Origin: a virus
IMG/VR virus record: IMGVR_UViG_3300020177_000017
Span: 1 to 40,662 of that record
Strand: one strand, 5' to 3'
DNA length: 40,662 nucleotides
In this document: positions 28,963-39,270 of the stretch, one piece after another
How the letters are laid out: each line of letters begins with the position of its first letter
Position numbering within the stretch: the stretch's first letter is position 1
Notes under the pieces: generated by a model
Told to the model about the DNA's origin: nothing
What the model saw: the letters and a program-made list of their open reading frames with translations, nothing else
The model's database searches: none
Position numbers and translations under genes: made by a program

Positions 28963-30279
28963 ATGTTTAAAAAGAATAGAGCACAAAAAAAGGCAGAATC
29001 TATAAAACGAGGTCAAGCTGGTATGGGTAATGAAAAAGAACCTATGAAGCGTGGACTTGGTAGAGATGAGTTTGTCAAAAAACTTAAAGAAGGTGGTTCT
29101 CTAAATCTTCCTAAAAAAAACGAACGTGGTGTACGCATCGCTAAAAGAAATGTAGTTAAGGGAAGGCCAATTAATCCATTATCGGATGTAATTAAAAATA
29201 GACCATTTGATTCTACAACAATAGAACCAAATGTAAATCCATCTACAATAAATTGGGATGGTGTTAATAGTGCTGATTATGATGAATTATATGGATATAT
29301 TAGTGAGCAAGAAATAGATGGTGGTATCATAGGCGGTCAACTAATTAGACCTAAATATGATAGTGTTGAATTGGAAAAATCAATAGATACTAGAATATTT
29401 GAACTTATACCAAACACACCAGCACCACAACCAGATACAGTACTTCGTTCAGTATATAATACAGCATTAGAACAAATAGAAGATTTAACTGCCGAGGTTG
29501 AAAGATTAAATAATGATGTTAGTAATTTAAATTCAATAATAGCTGAATTAGAAAGTATAGTTGCTGCATTAAGAATAGAAACCGATAATGAAAAATTAAA
29601 AGCTAATATTGCAAATGACCAAAGAGATATTGCTAATACTCAAATTGCATCAACAACAATAGATTTACAAAACGCGGTACAAAACTCAATCAACGAAGCA
29701 ATCGAAAGAGTTTCTTTAACCGCTAGAATAGAGGCATTACAAGAATCGTTTAGAGTACAAAAAGAACTAACTGAAGAAAGAGAAAAACAAAATGCTGCAC
29801 AAAACGCATTAGAAGGATTAAATGGATTCTTCCAACAAACTGAAAATAGTGGATGGAAGATATCAGCAAACGATGTAAATGAAGAGGGTAAGAAGGGATT
29901 AAAAATTGCATCTCGTAAACCCGATGAAGTTTCGATAGTAAATGGTTCTAAGGGTGTTGCATTCTTTAACTTTACAACTGAAGAACAAACATTTACATTA
30001 TCTGAAAGTATTAGTTGGCTTGACGGCCCTAAAACTTGGAAAGTTCCTGCTAGAAATGAACAATCTGCTGGTGTAACTACTGTTACATTTAAGTGGACAC
30101 CTCTTGGTAAAACATCTAAAAGAAAACAAGAAAAAAGCGGAACTCTTATAATTAATACATCAGCTGGTGATAAATTGGAGATAAAAGCATATTATTGGAA
30201 ACGAGTTAAGAGAAAAGACAAGTGGGGAAGTAGAGGTACTGCTCAAGTATTTGTTGGTGAAGATAAAACAGGTGGATAA
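28963..30279 (+). CDS. Coiled-coil virion protein with C-terminal beta domain
   Basis: 438 aa. Residues 1-75 are basic and low complexity; 75-160 are soluble; 165-285 are a long coiled coil (LEQIEDLTAEVERLNNDVS, then a Gln/Asn/Glu heptad run). Residues about 290-438 are a beta-rich domain with Trp (SISWLDGPKTWKVPARNE, YWKRVKRKDKWG). It suits a fibre or whisker: trimeric coiled-coil stalk and globular end. Overlap of one base with the next gene (TAATG). Found inside the baseplate module. Exact part unknown. Confidence 0.7.
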   Translation: MFKKNRAQKKAESIKRGQAGMGNEKEPMKRGLGRDEFVKKLKEGGSLNLPKKNERGVRIAKRNVVKGRPINPLSDVIKNRPFDSTTIEPNVNPSTINWDGVNSADYDELYGYISEQEIDGGIIGGQLIRPKYDSVELEKSIDTRIFELIPNTPAPQPDTVLRSVYNTALEQIEDLTAEVERLNNDVSNLNSIIAELESIVAALRIETDNEKLKANIANDQRDIANTQIASTTIDLQNAVQNSINEAIERVSLTARIEALQESFRVQKELTEEREKQNAAQNALEGLNGFFQQTENSGWKISANDVNEEGKKGLKIASRKPDEVSIVNGSKGVAFFNFTTEEQTFTLSESISWLDGPKTWKVPARNEQSAGVTTVTFKWTPLGKTSKRKQEKSGTLIINTSAGDKLEIKAYYWKRVKRKDKWGSRGTAQVFVGEDKTGG

Positions 30280-31547
30280 TGGCAATTAAAACATTTAAGG
30301 AAATAATAGAAAATAAAGGGTATCGAATTTCTACTAAAGATAGAGAAATTTTCGAAAAAGGAACCCTGCAATCTTTTTTCGGATTTTCTGATGCGGATAT
30401 GATTGAGTTCATTGTTTATGATGCCAATGATAATCAGCTTCCTCAGGGTGATGAAGGAAAGTTAGTTAGATACATTCCACTTAGTTCAGAAAACATTAAA
30501 GATTATTTTTTAATCGCAGATGGAACCGAATTTCAGGCATTTAATTTTCCCAATGAATATTTTATTGATGCAGAACGATTAATTAATGAGGCGGGATATA
30601 ATAATGGTATATTTAAAGCACAAATAACACTATTAAATAAAAGAGTTGGATTTGATAACTTAAATGAAAAACTTTGGATTAAAGAAATATCTCCATCGAG
30701 AACTGAAGTAAAGTTACTACCGATTCGAAATGAAGTTTCAGAAAAAACTGATTTATTAACCAGATTTAATATTATGGTAAATGGACAATCTTTTAGGGAT
30801 GATATTTTACCATATATAGGGGAATTTGTTGAAAAAATAGATTCAAAAGAAATAGATTCATTTATTAAAAAGACATATACTGAAAAATGGTATAACAAAT
30901 TAGTTTCTGAGTTTGGTGTTAGGGAGTTCGATAGATTAATGACAAGAATACATAAACAATTTGCAGAAGCGATGAAATATGAATTTTTAAATAGAAATTC
31001 TTACATTGGTGATGTAAACTATGGTAAAAAGAAACCGACAAAAGAATCATTATCTTTATCAAAAGAAGCAGTGTACAAAACAGCTCAGAGAATCTTAATA
31101 GAATGTGTAGATAAATTTTTGCCACAAAGAACAATTCAATCAAGAACAACTAGAGAAAATGAATTTGATGCTAGTAGAGATAAAGTTGGTAAAATTATAA
31201 GAACTAGAGAATCGGATGTAATTATTCAACCGAATGTGCCGGGTATTGAGGTAACAAAAGAAAAACCTCTACCACAAACAAAAGATGAATTTAAGGAATC
31301 AAAAAATTTAGAGGTAGCTATTAAAAAAGAAGTACCATCTGAATTACCAATTCCAAAATTTATAAAAGAAAATCCGATTAAAAGTAAAAAGAAAAGTATA
31401 TTTAAAAATAAGTTTTTGGGATTGGGTACTGGTAAACGAATACCGCTTGAAAATGATAAGAGTGGTGCATTTACAAAAAGACCAAATCCAATAACAACAC
31501 CAGTTACAAATCAAAGAGGTGGAGGAGGACCTTCTGATATAAGTTAA
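30279..31547 (+). CDS. Baseplate/tail structural protein
   Basis: 422 aa. Residues 1-130 contain IKDYFLIADGTEFQAFNFPN and NGIFKAQITLLNKRVG, then LWIKEISPSRTEVKLLP, a pattern found in uncharacterised structural proteins of T4-like marine phages. Residues 150-290 are helical. The last 130 are basic, Pro/Lys-rich and end GGGGPSDIS, a tail shared with the protein at 7188-8378. It is 5 bp upstream of the next structural gene. I cannot name its T4 counterpart. Confidence 0.7.
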   Translation: MAIKTFKEIIENKGYRISTKDREIFEKGTLQSFFGFSDADMIEFIVYDANDNQLPQGDEGKLVRYIPLSSENIKDYFLIADGTEFQAFNFPNEYFIDAERLINEAGYNNGIFKAQITLLNKRVGFDNLNEKLWIKEISPSRTEVKLLPIRNEVSEKTDLLTRFNIMVNGQSFRDDILPYIGEFVEKIDSKEIDSFIKKTYTEKWYNKLVSEFGVREFDRLMTRIHKQFAEAMKYEFLNRNSYIGDVNYGKKKPTKESLSLSKEAVYKTAQRILIECVDKFLPQRTIQSRTTRENEFDASRDKVGKIIRTRESDVIIQPNVPGIEVTKEKPLPQTKDEFKESKNLEVAIKKEVPSELPIPKFIKENPIKSKKKSIFKNKFLGLGTGKRIPLENDKSGAFTKRPNPITTPVTNQRGGGGPSDIS

Positions 31548-31552
31548 TAATT

Positions 31553-33067
31553 ATGCCAGCACCAATAAAAAATATCGATTATGATGAAGTATATGACCCT
31601 AATGAGGGTGATAATACTGGACCACAAGAGCCAGACCAAGACCCTGGTGTAGGTAATGGCCCTGCTACTGGCGATACTGGTGATACTGGTAATACTGGTG
31701 GTAATAGTGGAGGTAACTCACCAAAGGGACCTTATGGTGATACAGAAGACCCAGAAGAACCACCAAAGGATACTATCTCAGACCCTATTTTATTTATTAT
31801 AAAAACTAATGAAAAGGGATTTTCAACTTTTGTAAATGATGAAAAAGTTGGTATAAATTCATTGGTAAGAGTTACAAGAGAATCATTAGCAAGAACTGGT
31901 GATAAAAAAATAAAAGTATCTAAAGAGGGTTATGTATGTAACGAATACTACATCGTATCTATGTTAGATGATGGGGCTCCCATTATAGAAAATCAAGGAT
32001 TAAAACCGGAAAACCAATTACTTGGAATAAATACAAAAGCAATTTCTCTTATCAAATATGTTGATAATAAAATTGTAGAAGAAAAGGGTATTGCTAGTGT
32101 ATCTTCTATTGATTTAAATTTTAAATTAAATAAAAAACCAGTAAATACAGGCGGTGGACGTGATGAATATGAGGAACCAAGTAGTTATAAAGTAAATTTT
32201 TTAATAACTGGTGAGGGATTGCCGGTAAGTGTACTAAAAAATGGAAATAAAAATGCACAATTTTTTCCATCTATTGGACAGAGTTCATATGAAGATGTTG
32301 AAGGAACAAACTATGTAATAAGTTCAGCTGATACTTCTTTGTATAGGATTACTCGTATTGATATTCTCAAACCAGATAATAAACCCATTATAATAGAAGC
32401 GGATGCTGGTGAATCGTTGGAAACAACATTAAAATTGACATCTGAATATAGTATTGGCATAGATACCGAAAAGATACCAGTTCCATTACCAGGATTAGAC
32501 CCTCAAATATCATTGGTAAATGGAGACCCAAGAAAATATAATATTAACACTAAATCTGGAGTACCACTACTGGTTCAGATGAACGATGATGTGCAAGCAA
32601 TAACAGTTGTAGTTGGTGATGATGTTTTGGAATTTGATGATTTTGGTAGAGATAATTATGAGGAACCGGGTGGAAAGGTTGTTGGTATAACAATACCTCA
32701 TAGGGTTTTTAACAAAATAGGACAATATAATATAAAATTATTTCCATTTTCATTTGATGATTATGAAAATCAAGTTAGAGAATCGGAACAACCTATTACT
32801 ATAACACCAAAAGAAGTTACACCTAAGTTTGTACAAAACGAAAAAGAATTACCCCCACCACCACCAAAACCAGAGGATAAGGCTAATCCATATAAGCCAG
32901 TATCTACACCATCTGGTGGCTCTCCTCGTAGAGGTGGCGGAGGTGGAGGCGGAGGCCGAAACGAATTTATAGAAAGAGACGAATTTAATGATTTTGGAGA
33001 TAGATTCGATGACTTTGGAAGAGATGATAGCATCCTCAGACCTAATTATGATATAAGACAATTCTAA
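31553..33067 (+). CDS. Large acidic virion protein with PEGA-like and poly-Gly segments
   Basis: 504 aa. The first 75 residues are Gly/Asp/Pro/Thr-rich. Residues about 82-135 resemble a PEGA-type beta domain (FSTFVNDEKVGINSLVRVT, then KIKVSKEGYVC). Several beta-sandwich-like segments follow. Near residues 430-470 come PPPPPKP and a run of eight Gly, and the end is an acidic FGDRFDDFGRDD. The mix of beta domains and flexible linkers is typical of fibre-like appendage proteins. The first four residues, Met-Pro-Ala-Pro, are also those of the next gene, whose ATG overlaps this stop. Confidence 0.7.
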   Translation: MPAPIKNIDYDEVYDPNEGDNTGPQEPDQDPGVGNGPATGDTGDTGNTGGNSGGNSPKGPYGDTEDPEEPPKDTISDPILFIIKTNEKGFSTFVNDEKVGINSLVRVTRESLARTGDKKIKVSKEGYVCNEYYIVSMLDDGAPIIENQGLKPENQLLGINTKAISLIKYVDNKIVEEKGIASVSSIDLNFKLNKKPVNTGGGRDEYEEPSSYKVNFLITGEGLPVSVLKNGNKNAQFFPSIGQSSYEDVEGTNYVISSADTSLYRITRIDILKPDNKPIIIEADAGESLETTLKLTSEYSIGIDTEKIPVPLPGLDPQISLVNGDPRKYNINTKSGVPLLVQMNDDVQAITVVVGDDVLEFDDFGRDNYEEPGGKVVGITIPHRVFNKIGQYNIKLFPFSFDDYENQVRESEQPITITPKEVTPKFVQNEKELPPPPPKPEDKANPYKPVSTPSGGSPRRGGGGGGGGRNEFIERDEFNDFGDRFDDFGRDDSILRPNYDIRQF

Positions 33068-36000
33068 TGCCAGCACCAAAAAACATATTAGATATTTTAA
33101 AATCTTTGGGAGCAAACAAAGTTCCACCAAAGAATAATGCCATTATATCATTATCTGATTTAAATAAATCTGGTAAAGCGGGTGGTGGAGCATTTAATCC
33201 TATTAATGATATTTTAAAACCAATAAACCCTATAAACTATCCAACTAAACCAGTAAATGATTTAGGATTAAAATCAAATATTCCAAATACAAAAAAAGCA
33301 AACGAAAAGAAATTGCCTGAGGTATCTTTATCAGATAGACCTAAAAATCTAAATGAAGTTGAAGAACAAAAAGATATTGTAACTAAGTTAGATGAGGGAA
33401 CTCAAGATAATGAAACATCTAATATCTTAGATAGAGCAGTTAGTTTAACAATTAATGTTGTTGATGAGTATTCTGTAACTGTACCAGATATTAGAAGAAT
33501 CACATATCCCAAAGTAATTAGGGGTGCTGATTTTATTGGATATGATGTTGATTTTAAATTAAGATTTGATGTAGAAGGATTAGAAAGAAGTGGGTTTGTT
33601 GAAGTTGGTATTGGTAGAGTTAAAAATGCATTTACAACAAGAGAATTTAATCTTAATTTTAATGTACAAGAGATTCTAATCAACTATCTTGATATGGAAG
33701 GTACTGAAGATGTTGATAAAATTAAGATACCAATATCATTAACTCCTGTAAACCAAAATCTAAGAAAAGAAAAGGTAAGGGGTGAAACAGAAACTTTTAC
33801 TATTTTATTTGATAAGGGTGATTTAGATATACCACGTTCGGTTGCTATTAACAGGATATCAGAAGGATTCATTTCTCAATTTAATAAATGTAGTTTTGAT
33901 GATTCAACATATCTTACTCACTTATTACATTTGGGGGATGGTAACAACAAAGTAATAACAACTTGGAGAGGATTGCAAGAAATCACTCAAACTGGTGGTG
34001 ATGCATCTTCGTTAATTTTAAAGTTATATGAACCCCTTTCAAACGATATACAAACAAATCAAAAAGTTTGGATTACTAAAATTCAAACCAATCCTATATT
34101 TGAGACACTCACATTATTGGGTGATACGCAGGATTACTGCCCACCATTACAAGGACCTAATTTTTCGTTAGAATCTGATAATGGTATTGGATATCAAGTA
34201 TATAGTGATTTACTTGCAAGTGGTTCATCAACAAATGATGCACTAATAAGAGAGTATGGTGAAAAAGTTGGTATAGATACCAAAAAATTAAATATTCAAT
34301 ATGTAAGTGGTTCCGAATATGTATTTGAAAATTTTGTACATTTTGGTTCGGCTGAAGAAAGAATTAAAAACTTCCAATATAAAGTTGAACTATTAGAATC
34401 ATATCAAACAAAATATAATAGTTTATCGGTATCTCAAGTAGAATTGGGGTATTTATTAGCAGAGGGTGGATTGGTTGATGAATATACAATCATAAGTGAA
34501 CCAGCTTCTTCCAGTTTACAAATTGAGGCTATAAGTGTAACAGCAGCTTCGGTGGTACAAGCTAATCAACAATTGGTTAATATAAACAATCTTATCAAAA
34601 CATTTGATGGATTTGAAAACTTTTTATATACATCAACCAATTCATTAGCATATCCTAAGAGCGGAAGTTCAATTATAGCATCAACCGATTCTCAGGCAAT
34701 TGCTTGGTATAATACTGCTGTAAATGAAGCCGCAACATTTGATAGAAATAATGTAGATTACCTAAACAACAATCTTCCAGAATTTATTAGAGAAGATTAT
34801 CAGAACGAGGACTTTATGTTGTTTATGGATATGTTAGGGCATCATTTTGATGTTATTTGGGCATATATTAATGGGTTAAACAATTTAAGAAAACCAGAAC
34901 ATAAAGCAGATTTAGGATTTTCAAGTGATTTGGTTTCTACAATGTTAGAATCGTTGGGATGGGATGGTAGAAAAGCTTATGATTCTCAACATTTATGGGA
35001 ATATGCTTTAGGACAATACAAAGATGGTACTGAAAAATATCAACAATCTCTTAAATCAGCAAATGAAGAAGTTTGGAGAAGAATCCTTAACAACTTACCT
35101 TACTTATTAAAACACAAAGGTACTTCTCGTTCTTTAAAAGCAGTAATGGCTTGTTATGGTGTTCCACAATCACTCCTTACAATTATGGAGTTTGGTGGAC
35201 CAACTGACCCAACTGATGGTGGTACTCAACCATTTACATTTGAAGATAGAACTTCTGAACTTGTTTTAAGTGGTAGCGATAGTTCTTATATTCAAATACC
35301 ATTTAATGATATCGATGATTACAGCGCTAGAGGTATTGAATTTAGGGTTAATTCTACTATACCAAAAGATACATCGTTAATTAAAATGATGGACCCATCT
35401 GGTACAGAAGCAGAATGGGAATTTAAAATATCCCAAACCACTGGTAGTTTTGCTAACTTAGATTTATATGTAAGTTCAAGCTCAGAACTACATTCGGCAT
35501 CTATTGATAATGTTAGATTCTTTGATGGTGAGTATAAACAAATTCTTATCAACAAAAGTGAAGATGGAAGTGATGATACATTCAATGTGTATTTAAGAGA
35601 TTCCATTAATGGTAGAATACGAACAGAAAAAGCATCAAATACTCTAAGTATTACTAATGCAAATTGGACTGGTAGTGGATTGGGTATTGGGCGTTCATTG
35701 CGAGTTGGTAATGGATTTAATGGTTCGCTTGATGAATTTAGATTATGGAAAACTCCGTTAGAAACTAACTTATTAGATACGCATACACTACAACCAGATT
35801 CGATAGCTGGAAACAGCTATACGGCATCATCTGAAGATTTAGTACTTAGATTTGATTTTGAACTTCCTAAAGATTTATCATCATCCACAACAATAAATAA
35901 TGTTGCTATTAGTACCGAATATAATGTTAATGGAACCGCTGTTGGATTTAATTCAATATCAGATTATCCATATCATTATAGAAGTTATGAAAGAACAATA

Positions 36001-37290
36001 ACTGCAAAAGTTCCATCATTAGGATTTAATCAAGCTGATAAAATTAGATTTGAAACTCAAGAACTTGTTGGTAATTTATCACACAAAGTTAGAGCAACCA
36101 AAAAATCATTAGATAGGGCGCCAATCGATTCATCTCGTTTAGGATTATTCTTCTCCCCAATCAAAGAGTTGAATATGGATATCATTAAATCATTTGGTAA
36201 CTTCAATATTGATAATTATATTGGAGCACCTGCTGATGAATACAAAGATGAATATACGGAATTAAAATCATTAAGAGATTATTACTTCCAAAGATTAAAT
36301 AGAGATATCTACGAATATATCAGATTAATTAGATACATTGATAAATCTTTATTCGATGTATTGGAAGATTTAGTTCCTGCTAGAGCAAAAGTTTCTAAAG
36401 GTTTATTAATCGAACCTCACTTTTTAGAAAGAAGTAAAACTAAATGGGATAAACCAACATCTGAAAAAAGAGATTATGAAACCAGTGTAGATGTTGATGA
36501 AGATGTAATTTTAATTGGTGATAACAATCAATTTCAAGCTAACATAGATGGGGAATCTGATGTAGTATTAACACATCAGTATGATAACTATGAAGCAAAT
36601 GTTGATGGTGAGGATGATATTGTATTAACATCAACCAACCCACAATATGATTCATCTATCGATGTTGATAATGATACGAATTTATTGGGTACATATCCAA
36701 CATATGTTTCGGAAATTGAAGTTCCCGATGGAAGTAAATTAGATGCATCGGCTGAATCATTTGGATTTGAACAAATTGGTATGGACCCGAATTCATTAAA
36801 TAATGCTGGATTTGGATTATTTACACCAATTGAAAAATATGGTGAAGTTAGTACATTGGATATATTTGGAAATTTATCTGGAAGTAGACAGCAAGTATAT
36901 TTAATAAAAGAATCATACATAGAAAAAGTACCTACTCAAGTTGCAGGATATCCTACAACAACAACCAATGAGCAGGTTAGATATGAAGATGTAGAGGTTA
37001 CTAAGTTTAGATACAAAGTAACAAAAGTACCATTTGGAGCACCAGACCCATCGGTTGGAAACGATGTAGTTGAAGTAACTCCGTTAAAGGGATACTTATC
37101 ATCTCACTATCGATATAAAAACAACCTATCACAAGGATTAAAAAATTCATTCTTTGAAGGTTCAAAACAAACAATAAATACAACCCCAGATGGGTTATCT
37201 CCTGTTGAAACATTTACTACGAATCCGAACATTTTAAGAGTTGCGGATACTGGTAGAGGAAGTGGAGAACCAATTCTTGAGGTAGATTAA
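33067..37290 (+). CDS. Giant tail-fibre/baseplate protein with LamG-like domain and 19-aa repeats
   Basis: 1407 aa, the largest gene here. Residues 1-115 are low complexity; 115-300 are beta-rich. Around 573-690 there is a helical region (FMLFMDMLGHHFDVIWAYIN, LPYLLKHKGTSRSLKAVMAC) found in tail proteins of T4-like marine phages. Residues about 735-900 form a concanavalin/LamG-like jelly roll (SSYIQIPFNDI, then GSLDEFRLWK). Next come helices (LRDYYFQRLNRDIYEYIRL), then four-plus acidic 19-aa repeats from residue 1137, and a beta-rich end. LamG-like folds often bind glycans, so receptor contact is plausible. Confidence 0.78.
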   Translation: MPAPKNILDILKSLGANKVPPKNNAIISLSDLNKSGKAGGGAFNPINDILKPINPINYPTKPVNDLGLKSNIPNTKKANEKKLPEVSLSDRPKNLNEVEEQKDIVTKLDEGTQDNETSNILDRAVSLTINVVDEYSVTVPDIRRITYPKVIRGADFIGYDVDFKLRFDVEGLERSGFVEVGIGRVKNAFTTREFNLNFNVQEILINYLDMEGTEDVDKIKIPISLTPVNQNLRKEKVRGETETFTILFDKGDLDIPRSVAINRISEGFISQFNKCSFDDSTYLTHLLHLGDGNNKVITTWRGLQEITQTGGDASSLILKLYEPLSNDIQTNQKVWITKIQTNPIFETLTLLGDTQDYCPPLQGPNFSLESDNGIGYQVYSDLLASGSSTNDALIREYGEKVGIDTKKLNIQYVSGSEYVFENFVHFGSAEERIKNFQYKVELLESYQTKYNSLSVSQVELGYLLAEGGLVDEYTIISEPASSSLQIEAISVTAASVVQANQQLVNINNLIKTFDGFENFLYTSTNSLAYPKSGSSIIASTDSQAIAWYNTAVNEAATFDRNNVDYLNNNLPEFIREDYQNEDFMLFMDMLGHHFDVIWAYINGLNNLRKPEHKADLGFSSDLVSTMLESLGWDGRKAYDSQHLWEYALGQYKDGTEKYQQSLKSANEEVWRRILNNLPYLLKHKGTSRSLKAVMACYGVPQSLLTIMEFGGPTDPTDGGTQPFTFEDRTSELVLSGSDSSYIQIPFNDIDDYSARGIEFRVNSTIPKDTSLIKMMDPSGTEAEWEFKISQTTGSFANLDLYVSSSSELHSASIDNVRFFDGEYKQILINKSEDGSDDTFNVYLRDSINGRIRTEKASNTLSITNANWTGSGLGIGRSLRVGNGFNGSLDEFRLWKTPLETNLLDTHTLQPDSIAGNSYTASSEDLVLRFDFELPKDLSSSTTINNVAISTEYNVNGTAVGFNSISDYPYHYRSYERTITAKVPSLGFNQADKIRFETQELVGNLSHKVRATKKSLDRAPIDSSRLGLFFSPIKELNMDIIKSFGNFNIDNYIGAPADEYKDEYTELKSLRDYYFQRLNRDIYEYIRLIRYIDKSLFDVLEDLVPARAKVSKGLLIEPHFLERSKTKWDKPTSEKRDYETSVDVDEDVILIGDNNQFQANIDGESDVVLTHQYDNYEANVDGEDDIVLTSTNPQYDSSIDVDNDTNLLGTYPTYVSEIEVPDGSKLDASAESFGFEQIGMDPNSLNNAGFGLFTPIEKYGEVSTLDIFGNLSGSRQQVYLIKESYIEKVPTQVAGYPTTTTNEQVRYEDVEVTKFRYKVTKVPFGAPDPSVGNDVVEVTPLKGYLSSHYRYKNNLSQGLKNSFFEGSKQTINTTPDGLSPVETFTTNPNILRVADTGRGSGEPILEVD
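36475..36750 (+). repeat. 57-bp (19-aa) tandem repeats in the giant tail protein
   Basis: Units start with Tyr/Phe at 36475, 36532, 36589, 36646 and 36703, each exactly 57 bp apart. Four are complete and the fifth is degraded. They share aromatic-x3-(I/V)-D-x-(D/E)-x-D-x-x-L. The DNA is diverged between units, so the array is old and kept by selection. Confidence 0.85.
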
Positions 37291-37308
37291 TTAAATTTTA
37301 AAATAGTT

Positions 37309-37317
37309 ATATTTATT
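37309..37317 (+). promoter_or_regulatory. Variant late-promoter-like motif ATATTTATT
   Basis: Last base differs from the consensus nonamer. It lies in the 63-bp gap after the giant tail gene, 36 bp before ATG 37354. Confidence 0.45.
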
Positions 37318-37353
37318 AGTACATAATAAACAAAAGGGCAAATTAAAAAAATT

Positions 37354-37983
37354 ATGGGATATTTAGACAATACATCAATTACAGTCGATGCCATCCTAAC
37401 CAAAAAAGGTAGACAGAAGTTGGCATCTGGTCAATCCCTTAACATTACCAAATTCGCATTAGGTGATGATGAGATTGATTATACATTGTACGAGCCAGCG
37501 CACCCAAAGGGTTCAGCGTATTATGATTCGGCAATTAAGGCGATACCAATTCTGGAAGCTAGTCCAGACGAAACACAAGTATTAAGATACAAGTTAGTTA
37601 CATTACCAAAAGGTACAACTCAGATTCCAGTTGTAGCATTAGGTATTTCTTCAATTGGAGTTTATCAAGATGAAGGGCAAGTTGCTCTTTCACCTACAAC
37701 TTCACCACAAGGAAATAGTTCTTCTGGATATACTGTTGTATTAGCAGACCAGAGAGCTGGTACATTAGCAGTAACGCAAGGAGCAACAGCAGCCGGTTCG
37801 GTTCCTGTTTTCTTAGGAGAAGAAGTAACTACTACGGCACAAGTTGTTAGTGGTTTAGGATTTACATTCTCACCAAATCCTTCGTTAACATCTAATGTTT
37901 CTACTACGATAACTGTATATGGAAATGAGACGGGTGGTTCACAAACTATTCCTGTAACTGTAACTTATAGAAGTAACAACTAA
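37354..37983 (+). CDS. Virion structural protein
   Basis: 209 aa. N-terminal NTSITVDAILTKKGRQKLAS and FALGDDEIDYTLYEPAHP form a module common in T4-like phage structural proteins. The second half is a Thr/Ser/Gly-rich Ig-like beta domain (FTFSPNPSLTSNVSTTITVY). It has no signal peptide. The spacing to the next gene is 14 bp and that gene is also structural. The start is supported by position after a late-type motif. Exact virion location unknown. Confidence 0.72.
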   Translation: MGYLDNTSITVDAILTKKGRQKLASGQSLNITKFALGDDEIDYTLYEPAHPKGSAYYDSAIKAIPILEASPDETQVLRYKLVTLPKGTTQIPVVALGISSIGVYQDEGQVALSPTTSPQGNSSSGYTVVLADQRAGTLAVTQGATAAGSVPVFLGEEVTTTAQVVSGLGFTFSPNPSLTSNVSTTITVYGNETGGSQTIPVTVTYRSNN

Positions 37984-37997
37984 AAAAGGATAGAGAT

Positions 37998-39209
37998 ATG
38001 GCAATTATAAACGACCCAAATATATCCGCTCAACTACAAGCGTTAGCACAAGGCGGAACAATCGATAGTAATGATGTAGTAGCCCTTTTAAACTCAGCAT
38101 TACCTGCGGGACAGCAATTACAATCTGGCGCAGGTGTAACTACTGGAATTTATAAAAGATTCGGTGAGTTTGATAAGGTAAATGCAAAAATTGAAGTAGT
38201 AACAACTGGATTATGGACAGGTGATGTAGGTTCATTAACGGCACTTTATACTTCATCTGCTCAAGTAGCTGGTACAAGTGCTAAGTACTACTATAATGCT
38301 TACGCCGGAGATACAGCAGTAACTTCATCAGCTGAAGTTCAATTCGCTGTAGCATATGGACATTTAAATGGAAGTGGTTCAATATCATTAGCAAATTCAG
38401 ATGATGCATTACTACCAACTAAAGCAACTTACGCTCAATATAAATCAGTTTTGTTAGACCCAACCGATACACAATTCTCATTTGAAAATGGTAGTGGTAT
38501 AGCAAACGATTCAAACGCAATCTACGCTATCAATATCAATAGAGCGAGATATAGAGAGAAAATGGACCCGGGTAACTGGTCATTACAACTTTCTGGTTCT
38601 AATGGATTATTTACTTTCATTGATGATAGTGGTAAGAAGTTTGGAGATACATTAGGAAAAGCTGGTAGAGTATTTAAAGTAGTAAGTGGTTCACTTAACT
38701 TAGGTACTGAAGATGCAGCTACAATCAATACAACAACCGCATCTAACAATGAGGGATATGGATTGTTCTATCCTGATAGAGGTATTATCATTCTTAACCC
38801 AACTGCAATCGCTGATACTGTTGGTAACGCATTTGATGCTGATTGGGGTTCTTTAGGAACTTTAGCTGGAGATACTGGAGTAGATGCTGATAAAGAAAAT
38901 CATAAGAGATTATTCTACGCAATTCATCATGGTGGTGATTTCCAAGCTAGAAGAACTGAAAACGTATCAACACAACATTTCTTCGTAAGAGCAACGAATA
39001 GAGAATTTAACTATTCAAACAACCCAACTTATGTAAATGCCAATGGAACATTCACAGAAACAACATTTGAAACTGACCCAAGAACTTATATTACAACGGT
39101 TGGATTATTAAATGATGCAAATGAAACAATAGCAGTAGCTAAAACTTCTCAACCAATTGAAAAATCATTTGATAAAGAAGTATTAATTAAAGTTAAACTT
39201 TCATTCTAA
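37998..39209 (+). CDS. Virion structural protein, paralogue of 39297-40235
   Basis: 403 aa, beta-rich, preceded by AAAGGA 13 bp upstream and GATAG nearer. The C-terminal ~75 residues (FFVRATNREFNYSNNPTY, TYITTVGLLNDANETIAVAK, TSQPIEK) are clearly related to the end of the gene at 39297. The middle contains a large, Asn/Thr-rich beta domain with RARYREKMDPGNWSLQLSG. A strong terminator follows, so it ends a unit. I do not know its position in the tail. Confidence 0.75.
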   Translation: MAIINDPNISAQLQALAQGGTIDSNDVVALLNSALPAGQQLQSGAGVTTGIYKRFGEFDKVNAKIEVVTTGLWTGDVGSLTALYTSSAQVAGTSAKYYYNAYAGDTAVTSSAEVQFAVAYGHLNGSGSISLANSDDALLPTKATYAQYKSVLLDPTDTQFSFENGSGIANDSNAIYAININRARYREKMDPGNWSLQLSGSNGLFTFIDDSGKKFGDTLGKAGRVFKVVSGSLNLGTEDAATINTTTASNNEGYGLFYPDRGIIILNPTAIADTVGNAFDADWGSLGTLAGDTGVDADKENHKRLFYAIHHGGDFQARRTENVSTQHFFVRATNREFNYSNNPTYVNANGTFTETTFETDPRTYITTVGLLNDANETIAVAKTSQPIEKSFDKEVLIKVKLSF

Positions 39210-39237
39210 TAAATTTATTAAAATATAAATGTAGAAG

Positions 39238-39262
39238 AACCCCACTAAAAGTGGGGTTTTTT
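39238..39262 (+). terminator. Strong rho-independent terminator
   Basis: AACCCCAC (ends 39245), loop TAAAA, GTGGGGTT from 39251 with six T. The hairpin is perfect, with the highest-GC stem in the window. It separates the two paralogous structural genes. Confidence 0.92.
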
Positions 39263-39270
39263 GTTTCTTA

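Noticed and set aside
32849-33130. Antisense frames over the poly-Gly/Pro region
   Set aside because: The Pro runs and Ser-rich stretches are the reverse reading of Gly/Asp codons of the virion gene.
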